A DNA stretch of 59,402 bases from Phocaeicola sp. (GTDB taxonomy: Bacteria; Bacteroidota; Bacteroidia; Bacteroidales; Bacteroidaceae): NCBI GenBank assembly GCA_020026225.1, contig JAHHQU010000005.1, forward strand, positions 1 to 59,402, given 5' to 3'. The position numbers and the translations under genes were made by a program. The notes beneath the pieces were generated by a model. It had not been told where the DNA came from. It saw nothing but the letters and a program-made list of their open reading frames with translations, and ran no database searches. Shown piece after piece: positions 40,799-50,500 of this stretch (its first letter is position 1; each line of letters begins with the position of its first letter).

Positions 40799-43003
40799 TT
40801 AGAACAAACTCCAACTTACGGTAAGTCCAGCCATGACGATGGCAACCATGCTCATCAATTTAATCAGAATGTTCAAGCTCGGACCGGATGTGTCTTTGAA
40901 GGGGTCGCCTACAGTGTCACCCACGACGGTCGCCCGGTGTACTTCACTTCCTTTTCCTCCGAAGTTACCTTCTTCAACGAACTTTTTAGCGTTATCCCAT
41001 GCACCGCCGGCATTGGCCATGAAAATGGCTAAAACGAATCCTGAGGACAAACCGCCAATCAGTAGTCCGATAACTCCTGGTACACCGAATATAATTCCGG
41101 TAATAATCGGGGCTATGATGGCAAGCAAAGATGGAAATACCATTTCGTGCTGGGCTCCCAATGTGGAAATCTGTACACAGCGTGCGTAGTCGGGTTCCGC
41201 CTTGCCTTCCAAAATACCTTTGATTTCACGGAACTGGCGTCTTACTTCTTCTACCATGTGGGCAGCAGCTCGTCCGACAGCATTCATGGTCAATCCGCAG
41301 AATAGAAATGCCATCATACTTCCTATAAACATTCCCGAAAGAACCTTCGGGTTCATCAGGGTAACATCGTAATATATCATGAAGTCTGTGAAGCTGGCAT
41401 TGTGGATAGCCACTTCAAGTTGGTTCGGCAATTCCAGTACTTCAGTTCCGATTCTTTCCAATCCGATTCGGATTTCTTCAATGTATGATGCAAGCAGTGC
41501 CAGTCCGGTCAAGGCTGCAGAACCGATGGCAAAGCCTTTACCGGTAGCGGCTGTCGTATTTCCTAAAGAGTCCAAAGCATCGGTACGCTTGCGTACAGCT
41601 TCTCCCAATCCACTCATTTCTGCATTTCCGCCTGCGTTGTCGGCAATCGGTCCATAAGCATCGGTAGCCAATGTAATACCCAAAGTGGACAGCATTCCTA
41701 CCGCTGCGATGCCGATTCCATACAATCCCATTCCAATATTAGAAAAATCAAATCCTGAAGCCAACCAATAAGAGAGGATGATTCCTGCGACAACAGCAAT
41801 CACAGGAATGGTAGTTGATATCATTCCCAAGCCGATACCTGAGATGATGACGGTAGCAGGTCCTGTCTTTCCACTTTCAGAGAGTCTCTGTGTCGGTTTG
41901 TAAGATTGGGAGGTGTAGTATTCTGTAGAACGTCCAATGACGATACCTACAATCAGACCGACTACTACGGCAAAGGATATATTCATCCAGTTGCTGATAC
42001 CCAAAGTCCAGAGAATCAAGAAGGTGAATACTACAATCAACAATGAACTGATATTGGTACCTTTAGCTAAGGCATTCAGCAACTCCTTCATGCCGGCATT
42101 TTCTTCGGTACGTACTGTAAATATACCGATTATGGAAAGAAAGATGCCGATGGCGGCAATGAGCATAGGAGCCAGAACGGCTTTCAGCTGCATGGCCGTA
42201 TCGCCGGTACCGATGAAAGCGGCAGCACCTAAAGCGGAAGTTGCCAAGATGGAACCGCAATAAGATTCGTACAAGTCGGCTCCCATACCGGCCACGTCTC
42301 CTACATTGTCTCCTACGTTGTCGGCAATGGTGGCAGGATTTCTCGGGTCATCTTCCGGTATTCCCGCTTCTACCTTACCTACCAAGTCGGCTCCAACATC
42401 TGCCGCTTTCGTGTAGATACCTCCTCCTACACGAGCAAATAGGGCTTGTGTGGAAGCTCCCATACCGAAAGTCAGCATGGTAGTGGTAATGATGCAAAGT
42501 TTGGCTGTAGGATTGCTTTCATCCGCTTCAATGAAATGATCGAGAAGAATATACCAAAAAGAAATGTCAAATAATCCTAGACCGACGACTACGAGTCCCA
42601 TGACTGCACCGCTTCGGAAAGCGACACGTAATCCTTTGTTGAGTGAATCGCGTGCGGCATTGGCTGTACGGGCAGAAGCGTAAGTAGCCGTTTTCATGCC
42701 CAAGAAGCCTGAAAGACCGGAGAAAAAACCTCCTGTAAGGAAAGCTACCGGAACCCATGGATTTTGAAGGTTAAATCCATACGCCATAATGGAAAAGAGT
42801 ATGACCAGTCCGATGAATACCATTGTCACTACTTTGTATTGTTGCTTCAGGTACGACATGGCTCCTTCGCGTACATGCTTGGCTATTTTTTGCATCATGG
42901 GAGTACCTTCACTCTCACGCATCATCTGTCGATAGAAATACCAAGCGAGTACCAGCGCCAAGAGAGAGGCGGCTGGTACCATCCAAAATAAAAGTGTTTC
43001 CAT
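40799..43003 (-). CDS. hppA: Membrane-bound ion-pumping pyrophosphatase, K+-dependent type
   Basis: A 734-residue protein with about 16 membrane segments that couples pyrophosphate hydrolysis to Na+ and/or H+ export. Substrate-binding motifs: DVGADLVGKVEAGIPEDDPRNPATIADNVGDNVGD, and near the C-terminus GGAWDNAKKFVEEG and VVGDTVGDPFKDTSGP. The block GNTTAATGKGFAIGSA has Ala where K+-independent enzymes carry Lys, which indicates the K+-dependent subfamily. Work on a Bacteroides vulgatus homologue showed pumping of both Na+ and H+; that this enzyme does the same is inferred. It has its own promoter and terminator. Confidence 0.96.
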   Translation of the reverse strand: METLLFWMVPAASLLALVLAWYFYRQMMRESEGTPMMQKIAKHVREGAMSYLKQQYKVVTMVFIGLVILFSIMAYGFNLQNPWVPVAFLTGGFFSGLSGFLGMKTATYASARTANAARDSLNKGLRVAFRSGAVMGLVVVGLGLFDISFWYILLDHFIEADESNPTAKLCIITTTMLTFGMGASTQALFARVGGGIYTKAADVGADLVGKVEAGIPEDDPRNPATIADNVGDNVGDVAGMGADLYESYCGSILATSALGAAAFIGTGDTAMQLKAVLAPMLIAAIGIFLSIIGIFTVRTEENAGMKELLNALAKGTNISSLLIVVFTFLILWTLGISNWMNISFAVVVGLIVGIVIGRSTEYYTSQSYKPTQRLSESGKTGPATVIISGIGLGMISTTIPVIAVVAGIILSYWLASGFDFSNIGMGLYGIGIAAVGMLSTLGITLATDAYGPIADNAGGNAEMSGLGEAVRKRTDALDSLGNTTAATGKGFAIGSAALTGLALLASYIEEIRIGLERIGTEVLELPNQLEVAIHNASFTDFMIYYDVTLMNPKVLSGMFIGSMMAFLFCGLTMNAVGRAAAHMVEEVRRQFREIKGILEGKAEPDYARCVQISTLGAQHEMVFPSLLAIIAPIITGIIFGVPGVIGLLIGGLSSGFVLAIFMANAGGAWDNAKKFVEEGNFGGKGSEVHRATVVGDTVGDPFKDTSGPSLNILIKLMSMVAIVMAGLTVSWSLF

Positions 43004-43037
43004 ATTATTATAAAGTATTAGATTAAGTAGTATTTCC

Positions 43038-43068
43038 CAAATATAATGAATATCAAGTAAAAAGGAAA
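43038..43068 (-). promoter_or_regulatory. Promoter of hppA
   Basis: Minus strand: TTTC (43068-43065, one mismatch), a 19-bp spacer, and TATATTTG (43045-43038, a full match). The start codon is 35 bp downstream. Confidence 0.65.
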
Positions 43069-43207
43069 TGTAAAAAACACTTTTATGGGAATAATTTTTC
43101 CTTTTTCCGGTTAGGACGTAAAAGGAAAATTGCCGGCCGGTTCTGTATATCGTTGTCTTAAGTTCTTTTTGTGACAGAACATTTGAAATGGAACCATGGG
43201 AACTTCC

Positions 43208-44218
43208 CTAACGGAGTAGGGCTTGTAGCTCCTCAAAACTGTGAACCTTATGGACGTTCCCGTCTTGTGATAGAATTGCTTCATAAGGACTTTGTAGGAG
43301 TAGAAAGGGCAGACCTTCTTGGGAAGCATTACAGAAAATGCAATGGTATCCCCATCGGTTCAATGCATTTTGTCCCCAATGTCTCAGCATATCGCTCTCA
43401 GCCTGGAGACAGATGGAACGGTGGAAGGTGGTGCGTGGAGAATAGCTGCCCTTCTGTGCATCGAAATAAATGTTGTCTTGAGGGAAAAGATGTTCCAGCT
43501 CATCTGATAGTATCAAATCTTCTGTCACTCCGCTAGTCAATCCTTTTTCTTTAGAAAGTAACCAGAGCCGGTCGGACAATAAAAGGGCTTGATCAATGTC
43601 GTGGGTGGAAAGCAGAAAGGCTTTATTTTCTTCTTTGGCCAATTTGCGAAGCAAGGACATGATTTCTATTCGGCTCACGACATCTAAAAATGCAGTGGGT
43701 TCGTCCAATAAAATTAAAGGACATTCTTGCACTAAAGCTTTGGCGATGAAAGCTTTCTGACGTTCACCGTCGGATAATTCAGCTATGTATTTAGATGAAA
43801 GATGGGGTATGCCTACCGCTTGGATGGCATAGTCGATTACGGCCTGGTCTCTTGCATTCAGACGTCCGAAAAAGCCGGTGTGGGGTTGTCTGCCTAAGCT
43901 GACTAATTCCCTTACAGTCAGTCCGCCTGCTTGTGATTTCTCAGTCAGAACGACTCCGATGGTTCGTGAACGTTCTTTTTCGGAATAGTCTTGCAATCGT
44001 TTGTTGAGCAATCGTATATCTCCTCCTAAGGCCGGTTGCATTCCTGCCAAGGTACGTAAAAGGGTCGACTTCCCAGAACCGTTGGATCCCAAAAGACAAG
44101 TCATTTCGCCGGCGTACAGCGTGAAATTGAGTTCATTGTGAACGATGATTTCGTGCGAGTGGGTACGGTATCCGATGCAGACATCTTTTCCTTGAATTAC
44201 TTTATCTTGTACTTTCAT
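43208..44218 (-). CDS. ABC importer ATP-binding protein (FecE/BtuD-like) with C-terminal extension
   Basis: A 336-residue ATPase of an iron-siderophore/cobalamin-type importer: Walker A LLGSNGSGKSTLLRTL, Q-loop in VVLTEKSQ, signature ELSDGERQKAFIAKAL, Walker B LILLDEPTAFLD, and switch His in LLSTHDIDQ. FecE-type ATPases are normally ~255 residues. Here ~85 extra residues follow (HRSICLQAESDMLRHWGQNALNRWGYHCIFC...HKVHSFEELQALL), without a recognisable domain. It is the last gene of the importer set, 22 bp after the permease, all on the minus strand. Confidence 0.9.
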   Translation of the reverse strand: MKVQDKVIQGKDVCIGYRTHSHEIIVHNELNFTLYAGEMTCLLGSNGSGKSTLLRTLAGMQPALGGDIRLLNKRLQDYSEKERSRTIGVVLTEKSQAGGLTVRELVSLGRQPHTGFFGRLNARDQAVIDYAIQAVGIPHLSSKYIAELSDGERQKAFIAKALVQECPLILLDEPTAFLDVVSRIEIMSLLRKLAKEENKAFLLSTHDIDQALLLSDRLWLLSKEKGLTSGVTEDLILSDELEHLFPQDNIYFDAQKGSYSPRTTFHRSICLQAESDMLRHWGQNALNRWGYHCIFCNASQEGLPFLLLQSPYEAILSQDGNVHKVHSFEELQALLR

Positions 44219-44240
44219 GGCGGTCTTTTTAAGGGTCGTG

Positions 44241-45272
44241 TTAATTGAAATATTGAATCTTTCGTTGGTTGATGATTACATACAGTATTACAGGAGCTCC
44301 TAATAGCGGAGTGACGGCATTGAGAGGAATGATACCGGACTCTCCCGGAAGAATGCAAATCAGGTTGCATAATAAAGCCACGACTGAGCCGCATAGAAGG
44401 GTAACCGGAAGCAGAAGGTTGTGGTTGGAAGTCCCCAGCATCAGTCGGGTTATGTGGGGAACAGCCAATCCGATGAAGGCAATGGGACCGCAGAAAGCTG
44501 TTGTAATCGCGGTGAGTAATCCGGCGGTGAACAGAATAGCGTTTCGAACCCGTTTGATGTTTATTCCTAGATTTTCAGCATAGCGAGGTCCGAGCAATAA
44601 AGCATTTAATGGCTTGATTAACAAGATGGATCCCACTAAACCGGCCACGATGAAAGCTGAATAGTAGGGAAGCTGTTCCAATGAGATTCCTCCGAAATTT
44701 CCCAATCCCCAAATCATGTACGAGTGGACTCCCTCAGCTGTTGAGAAGAAGTTCAGCAAAGAGATGGCGGATGAAGTGACGTAGCCAATCATAATGCCGG
44801 CTATGAGTAGCATGATGTGGTTTTTGATGAGGGTGGACAAGAAAAGAATCAGTCCCAAAATGAGGATTGCTCCTATCAGAGCACCGCATATAATCGACAG
44901 AAACCCCGTTATACAGAAAGCACCGTTTACGATGCTTCCTCCCATCCCAAGCATGACGAGTGCTACTCCCAGACTAGAACCGGAGCTTATTCCCAAAATA
45001 GATGAATCGGCCAGCGGATTATTAAATACCGTTTGAAGCATCAGGCCGCAAGTGGAGAGAGCGGCGCCGGTGAGTAAAGCAGTGACGCATTGAGGCAGTC
45101 GGGATTCCCATAGAATGAAATTCCAACTAGACTTTTCCACTTCTTTTCCCAGCAGACTATTGATTACCGCTTCTGCAGGAATGTCTACAGAACCGAAGAA
45201 TAAGTTGGCTGCGATTAAGCAAAGAAGGACAATGGTCAGTCCGACGGCATAAATCAATGTTCTTTTATTCAA
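44241..45272 (-). CDS. FecCD/BtuC-type ABC permease
   Basis: A 343-residue inner-membrane permease with 9-10 membrane segments. Family blocks: RLPQCVTALLTGAALSTCGLMLQTVFNNPLADSSILGISSGSSLG, TAFCGPIAFIGLAVPHITRLMLG, and PLLGAPVILYVI at the end. A single permease of this type forms a homodimer with two ATPase copies. Its start overlaps the end of the binding-protein gene by 8 bp, and the ATPase follows after 22 bp. Substrate class: iron complex, haem or corrinoid; not resolved from sequence. Confidence 0.93.
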   Translation of the reverse strand: MNKRTLIYAVGLTIVLLCLIAANLFFGSVDIPAEAVINSLLGKEVEKSSWNFILWESRLPQCVTALLTGAALSTCGLMLQTVFNNPLADSSILGISSGSSLGVALVMLGMGGSIVNGAFCITGFLSIICGALIGAILILGLILFLSTLIKNHIMLLIAGIMIGYVTSSAISLLNFFSTAEGVHSYMIWGLGNFGGISLEQLPYYSAFIVAGLVGSILLIKPLNALLLGPRYAENLGINIKRVRNAILFTAGLLTAITTAFCGPIAFIGLAVPHITRLMLGTSNHNLLLPVTLLCGSVVALLCNLICILPGESGIIPLNAVTPLLGAPVILYVIINQRKIQYFN

Positions 45273-46416
45273 TTTCTTTCGTTTTATTCAAGTTAGAATA
45301 ATAATGTAGTGTGTAACCAGGAAGCAATTCCGGATGAAAAATCTTGGCCAAGTCTTTGAGAAGCTTTTCTGGATGAAAAGGAGCCTCTTCATAAAAATTG
45401 ATTCGAGAGGTATTGCATCCGTAAATCCGCTGCTCTTTCCATGCAGAGAAATTCTTGTATGGAGCATAGTCGCTGACGAGCTCTTCGTAGCTTTTGTCCT
45501 GTGCTTGGTTGTATTTGATAAGCCAGAAATCTGCATCGTGTCCTTTATCGAATACCGTTTCGAATGATAAGGGAACGGAACCGCTGCTGGAGTTGTCGGC
45601 AAACAGGAAATTTGCTCCTGCATCGGCTAATAGAATGCTGACTGTACTCTTCCCACCAGGTACGTACCAAACGGAGCCGAATTTCAATTCCGTGATGACA
45701 CTGGGGCGGTTGGTCGTTTGTTCTACTTTCTTCTTGATTTTGCAGTATTCGGTTTCTACTTGATGAAAAATGGAGTCGGCTTCGGCTTCTTTTCCTGTCA
45801 GCATACCGAAGAAGCGGATCCATTCAGCACGTCCTAAAGGAGACGTCTCCATGTAGTCGGCACATTCTATGATGGGAATGTTCAACTTCTCTATTCGTCC
45901 GTATCCTCCACTGTTTTCAAAAGGAGACAACAGAATGGCGTCAGGAGACAAATCGATGATTTTTTCAATGTCTGGATTCATGCTGTTGCCACAGTCTGCA
46001 AGGCTTCCGTTCTGGTGTAGAGAATGGATTTCTTCCATGCGGATATACGATAAGTCGCATACGCCAACTATTGCTGAAAGGCATCCCAGTTCTTTCAGCA
46101 GACTGCAGTGCACCGAAGAATAGACCAATGTCTTTTCCAAGGGAATGGGAACGATAGTACCTCCCGAAAGTCTGTCGGGTATTGGTTTCTTCTTGTCCAC
46201 CAGATAATAAGAATGCAAGGTCTTGAGGGTATCCCATGGATTCCTTATGTTTACTTCCGTATAGAGGGGATGACGTGTAATGCGGATATGTTCGGCATAG
46301 CGGAATTGCAGCATGTCTGCTTCTGCTGCTTTAGTCACCTTTGTACTCTTTCCTCCGCAGGCTGTAACGAGAAGGCCCAGCAAGAGAATATAAAAAAAGT
46401 GGACGGTCTTTTTCAT
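45265..46416 (-). CDS. FecB/BtuF-like substrate-binding lipoprotein
   Basis: Start at 46416 (MKKTVHFFYILLLGLLVTACGG) gives a proper lipoprotein signal with Cys at ~20; five residues upstream are possible. About 383 residues. Class III binding-protein features: TLVYSSVHCSLLKELGCLSAIVGVCD, PDIEKIIDLSPDAILLSPFE, and the linking helix IRFFGMLTGKEAEADSIFHQVETEY. It captures the metallophore or corrinoid in the periplasm for the permease encoded next. No TonB-dependent receptor is in the window. It lies ~35 bp after the second chromate-transporter gene, suggesting co-transcription. Confidence 0.9.
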   Translation of the reverse strand: MKKTVHFFYILLLGLLVTACGGKSTKVTKAAEADMLQFRYAEHIRITRHPLYTEVNIRNPWDTLKTLHSYYLVDKKKPIPDRLSGGTIVPIPLEKTLVYSSVHCSLLKELGCLSAIVGVCDLSYIRMEEIHSLHQNGSLADCGNSMNPDIEKIIDLSPDAILLSPFENSGGYGRIEKLNIPIIECADYMETSPLGRAEWIRFFGMLTGKEAEADSIFHQVETEYCKIKKKVEQTTNRPSVITELKFGSVWYVPGGKSTVSILLADAGANFLFADNSSSGSVPLSFETVFDKGHDADFWLIKYNQAQDKSYEELVSDYAPYKNFSAWKEQRIYGCNTSRINFYEEAPFHPEKLLKDLAKIFHPELLPGYTLHYYSNLNKTKEIE

Positions 46417-46452
46417 TTCTTGTAATATCAAATCAATTGGAATATAATGCTT

Positions 46453-47016
46453 TTAATAAAGGACGAATCCTGCAATCCCGCAAAGAATTATCAGCAGGAT
46501 GGGATTGGTCTTGAACTTGAACGAGGCGATGAATACCCCTAAGAACAACAAGATGCTGATGCAGATTTGGTAGGTGTCTGTTCCGAAATTTTCTCCGTTC
46601 ATCAAGACCAAAGCGGCAGCAGCCAACAGACCTACTACGCCAGGACGCAACCCGCTGAAAACAGAAGCAACCAGCGGATGCTTTTGGTATTTCAAGAAAA
46701 AGCGGCTGATCAGTATCATGAGGATGAATGAAGGGAGTACAACGGAAAAGGTGGTAATCAGGGAACCCAAAATACCGATTTCATGGCTATATCCCGCATT
46801 GACGATGGCGGTATATCCTACGTAGGTGGCGGAATTAATTCCGATAGGTCCTGGAGTCATCTGACTGATGGCTATGATGTCGGTAAACTCAGCACTGCTC
46901 AACCAAGCATGACGGGTAACCACTTCTCCTTGAATCATGGAAAGCATGGCGTATCCTCCACCGAATCCGAACAGACCGATCTTGAAGAATGTATAGAATA
47001 GATGAAAGAAAATCAT
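46453..47016 (-). CDS. Chromate-transporter family half protein, second copy
   Basis: A 187-residue membrane protein of the CHR family: FFKIGLFGFGGGYAMLSMIQGEV, SSAEFTDIIAISQMTPGPIGINSATYVGY, and FSGLRPGVVGLLAAAALVL. It is half the size of long ChrA proteins; short CHR proteins work in pairs, and the partner overlaps it upstream by four bases. CHR proteins export chromate in proteobacteria. For this gut bacterium the real substrate could be another oxyanion and is unknown. Confidence 0.9.
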   Translation of the reverse strand: MIFFHLFYTFFKIGLFGFGGGYAMLSMIQGEVVTRHAWLSSAEFTDIIAISQMTPGPIGINSATYVGYTAIVNAGYSHEIGILGSLITTFSVVLPSFILMILISRFFLKYQKHPLVASVFSGLRPGVVGLLAAAALVLMNGENFGTDTYQICISILLFLGVFIASFKFKTNPILLIILCGIAGFVLY

Positions 47017-47585
47017 AGGTCATTTCCTCCTTTCTGGATTTCCTCGTTTTTTTTCTGCTGGATTCTTCCATAAAGGAAACCGCCTATACCGGTAAGGATG
47101 ATGATATAGATGGGGGAGAATCCTAAGAGCCAGATAAGCAAGGCGGATACGAAAGGTATCCAAACATTGTAACGGTTGATACGAGCCGATTTGGCCATTC
47201 TGAAACAGGGAGAGGCTATTAAGGCCACTACTCCGGGGCGAATTCCCTTGAAGATACGTTCCACAACCTCTACATGTTGGTACTGGCGGAAAAAGAGAGC
47301 GATGCATAAAATAATCAGGAAAGAAGGCAGGATCGTTCCCAAGGTCATAGCCAGTGCTCCAGAGAACTTTCGAAGTTTATAGCCGATGAAGATGGCTATA
47401 TTGACTGCGAAGATACCAGGTACACTTTGTGCAAGGGCCAATAAATCCAGAAAATCTTCTTTCTGAATCCACTTTTGCCGGTCCACCATTTCAGATTCTA
47501 TAAGAGGTACCATTGCATATCCTCCTCCGATGGTGAACAAACCAATTCGGAAGAAGATACAGAAAGCTTTCAGATAAAAACTCAT
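47013..47585 (-). CDS. Chromate-transporter family half protein, first copy
   Basis: A 190-residue CHR-family half transporter: FFRIGLFTIGGGYAMVPLIESEMV, DFLDLLALAQSVPGIFAVNIAIFIGYKL, and FKGIRPGVVALIASPCFRMA. It forms a pair with the next gene (ATGA overlap). The two halves share the GGGYA motif and the F-G-RPGVV motif but differ elsewhere, as expected for antiparallel halves. It starts only 6 bp after the stop of the hybrid sensor gene, so sensor and transporter are almost certainly on one transcript. Confidence 0.9.
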   Translation of the reverse strand: MSFYLKAFCIFFRIGLFTIGGGYAMVPLIESEMVDRQKWIQKEDFLDLLALAQSVPGIFAVNIAIFIGYKLRKFSGALAMTLGTILPSFLIILCIALFFRQYQHVEVVERIFKGIRPGVVALIASPCFRMAKSARINRYNVWIPFVSALLIWLLGFSPIYIIILTGIGGFLYGRIQQKKNEEIQKGGNDL

Positions 47586-47591
47586 AATCGT

Positions 47592-50500
47592 TTATTTCAT
47601 CGTTTCTTGTTTCATATACGTGCTCGGAGTCACTCCGTAATGTTTCTTGAAGGTATCGGTGAAATATTTAGGGTCGGCGAATCCCAATAATTGGGATACT
47701 TCAGAGACTGAATATCGCTTGCTCTTCAATAATATACCGGCTTCCTGCATTCGGATATTACGGATTAATTCCGCAGGTGCAATGCCTGTCAACGCCTTAA
47801 TCTTGTTATAAAAGCTGGTACGGCTCATGTTTACGGCGGCACAGAGAGTGTCTACGTTGAGGCCGTCACTTAACCCATCTTTTATCAGTTGCGTAACGCG
47901 TTGGATGAACTCATCGTCCAACTCGGACAGCAGGGTAGAAGGTTCCTCCTCTGATACCGGCGGATTCTCTTTCAGACTTTCTACCAAAGTCTTCTGGAGA
48001 CGGTGGCGTAATAGGTTCCTGTTTTCTAATACATTGCTGATGTTGGCTTTCAAAACGCTCAAGTCGAACGGCTTGACGATGTAGCGGTCTGCCCGCATCT
48101 TTAACCCGTCCAAAATGTGTTCCTTGTCATTCAGAGCAGTAAGCAGAATAATCGGAATGTGACTGGTCTCCATGTTGTTCTTCAATCGTCTGCACATTTC
48201 GTGTCCGTCCATGATAGGCATCATAACGTCCGACAGAATCAAATCAGGCGGACATTTGGTGGTCTTTTTTAGTGCTTCTGCTCCGTTGCTGGCACTGTCT
48301 GTTATATAAGTGTCGGATAATGCTTGTACAAGGAACAATCGTAAAGAGGTGTTGTCTTCTACTACCAATATTCGCGGTGTCCCTTCTGGATGCGTTTGCT
48401 GTGCAGGCAACTCCTCCGGAAGAATATCGGTATGATCTTGCATCAAAGTAGAAGAAACGAGATCTTTATTCTTTTGCTCTGCCTCCTTGTAGGAATAATG
48501 TTTGCTCCAAATAGGGAAACTTAAAAGGAAACTGGTTCCTGCATTCTCCTTGCTGTTGAAGGTGATTTTTCCTTGGTGATTCTGAATCAGCCGGTATGTC
48601 AGCAGCATACCTACTCCAGAGCCTGCAATCAGCTGGTTGGTTACATTCTTTCCACGGAACAAGAACTTGAACAACTTCTTCTGATCTTTCTGGGGTATGC
48701 CGATTCCTGTATCCGTAATCTTCATGGACCAGATATTTTTGGAATAGCTGGTCTCGATTGTGACGGCTCCTCCAATAGGTGTGTACTTGAGGGCATTGGA
48801 AATCAGGTTCCTCAGTATCGAATCCATTTTGTTGCGGTCAATCCATACTTCCAAGGTTTCAAAACTGCTGTTGAATTTCAAAGTCAGTTCTTTCTGTTCT
48901 GCATAACTTTCGAAATGCTTCAGGTACGATTGGATATAATGGTTCAACTCTTCTTTTTCCACCACGACCTTTGAACTGTATAGTTCTTCCTTTTGGAAGT
49001 TCATCAGGTTGTTCGCCAATTCCGAAAGGTTATCGGTATTTTGTATGGCCAGGTTCAAGTTGGTCAACCCTTCATCCGACAACTGTTCTTTCATAAGAAT
49101 TTCTCCGAGAGGTGCCTTAATCAAAGTCAGCGGTGTTCGGATATCGTGTGCCGTATGAATAAAGAAGTTAATTTTAGCTTGGGATGTGAGCCGGTCTTTT
49201 TTGATCACTTGATACCTGAGTAGGGCATAAATAGTACCGCAAAGAATCAGTGCATATACCAAGAAAGCCCAGAAAATCAGCCAATAAGGACGACCGACGA
49301 TAATTTGGATGCATTTCTCTTCCAAGAACTGGTTGTTATCCAATAAGTATGCACGCACTTTCAGGGTATAGTTCCCCGGTGAAAGGTTGGTGTATCGAAT
49401 CAAATTGTCGGTAGACGGTTCGGTCCACTGATCATAAAATCCTTCCAATTTCCAGCTATAAAGGATGTTTGAAGGGTTGTCGTAATTGATGGATGATACG
49501 TTGAAAGAGAATGTATTCTGGTTATAGCTTAAATTCAGTAAAGTAGTCTCATTGAGTAACTTGTCCAAAGGTGACCCTTCTTCTTTAGGGTGTACTGCCT
49601 GAAACATGATATTCAAGTTCTCGAAAATCATGTGACTGGAAAAATGGCGTGGAAAATTGATGTTGTCGGCTATGACGATAGCTCCTTCATCGCTTCCGAA
49701 GTACATTTTTCCATCTCGGGTATGGATTGCCGCATTCTGATTGAAGCTGGAAGCTAACAGTCCCTGTTCTTTGGTCCAATGGGTGGCCAGGTGTTCGCTG
49801 ATGTCAAAAAATACCAGGCCATTGTCTGTTCCCAAGAAAAAGTCGCCTTTACCGTTCGGAATGATACTATAAACGTTGTTGGTAGTCAATCCGCAGTTTG
49901 TGGTATTGAAATTCCGGTCTGTATTCTTGACATTGTCGATTACATACAATCCGTTGCCATAGGTAGCAATGTATGTGAGTGAATCATTTTCAGATTGGTA
50001 AATGGCATTCACGCATCCTACTTTGTCCGATAGGGGATATTTCTGCATGTTCTTGCTGGTTCGGTCGAACGTGTACAAGCCGTTGATCGTACCAATCCAC
50101 AAGAAATTATCATCCTTCTTGGATACTAAAGTGATGGGATAAGTGGTGTGATAAAGTTGGGTCGTCTGCGTTTTCGGGTCGTAATTTCTCAAACTATAAT
50201 AACCTCCTCCCCAAATGGTCCCATTTTTGTCGCGGAAAATACTTCTGATGTATTTGTCAGGAGTGATGTTCTGTCCAGTCGTTGACTGAAGGACATAATC
50301 CACCTTTCCAGAATGTTTCTGTATCCTGTACGTTCCAGACATGTATCCACCGGCAAGGATGACTCCCGGTGTAGATTCGCAAAGTGAGATGAAGATGCGG
50401 TTGGCGTTATGAGCATCGGGAGAACCTTCTGAAAGGTAAGTCTTCCATTTGTTCTCTTTGCTGTAATAGCAGCTGATTCCGTTACACGTACCGAACCAGA

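Noticed and set aside
46453..47585. Chromate-resistance genes taken as evidence of metal-polluted habitat
   Set aside because: CHR-family halves are common in gut anaerobes and the substrate is not defined by sequence; the regulatory context points elsewhere.
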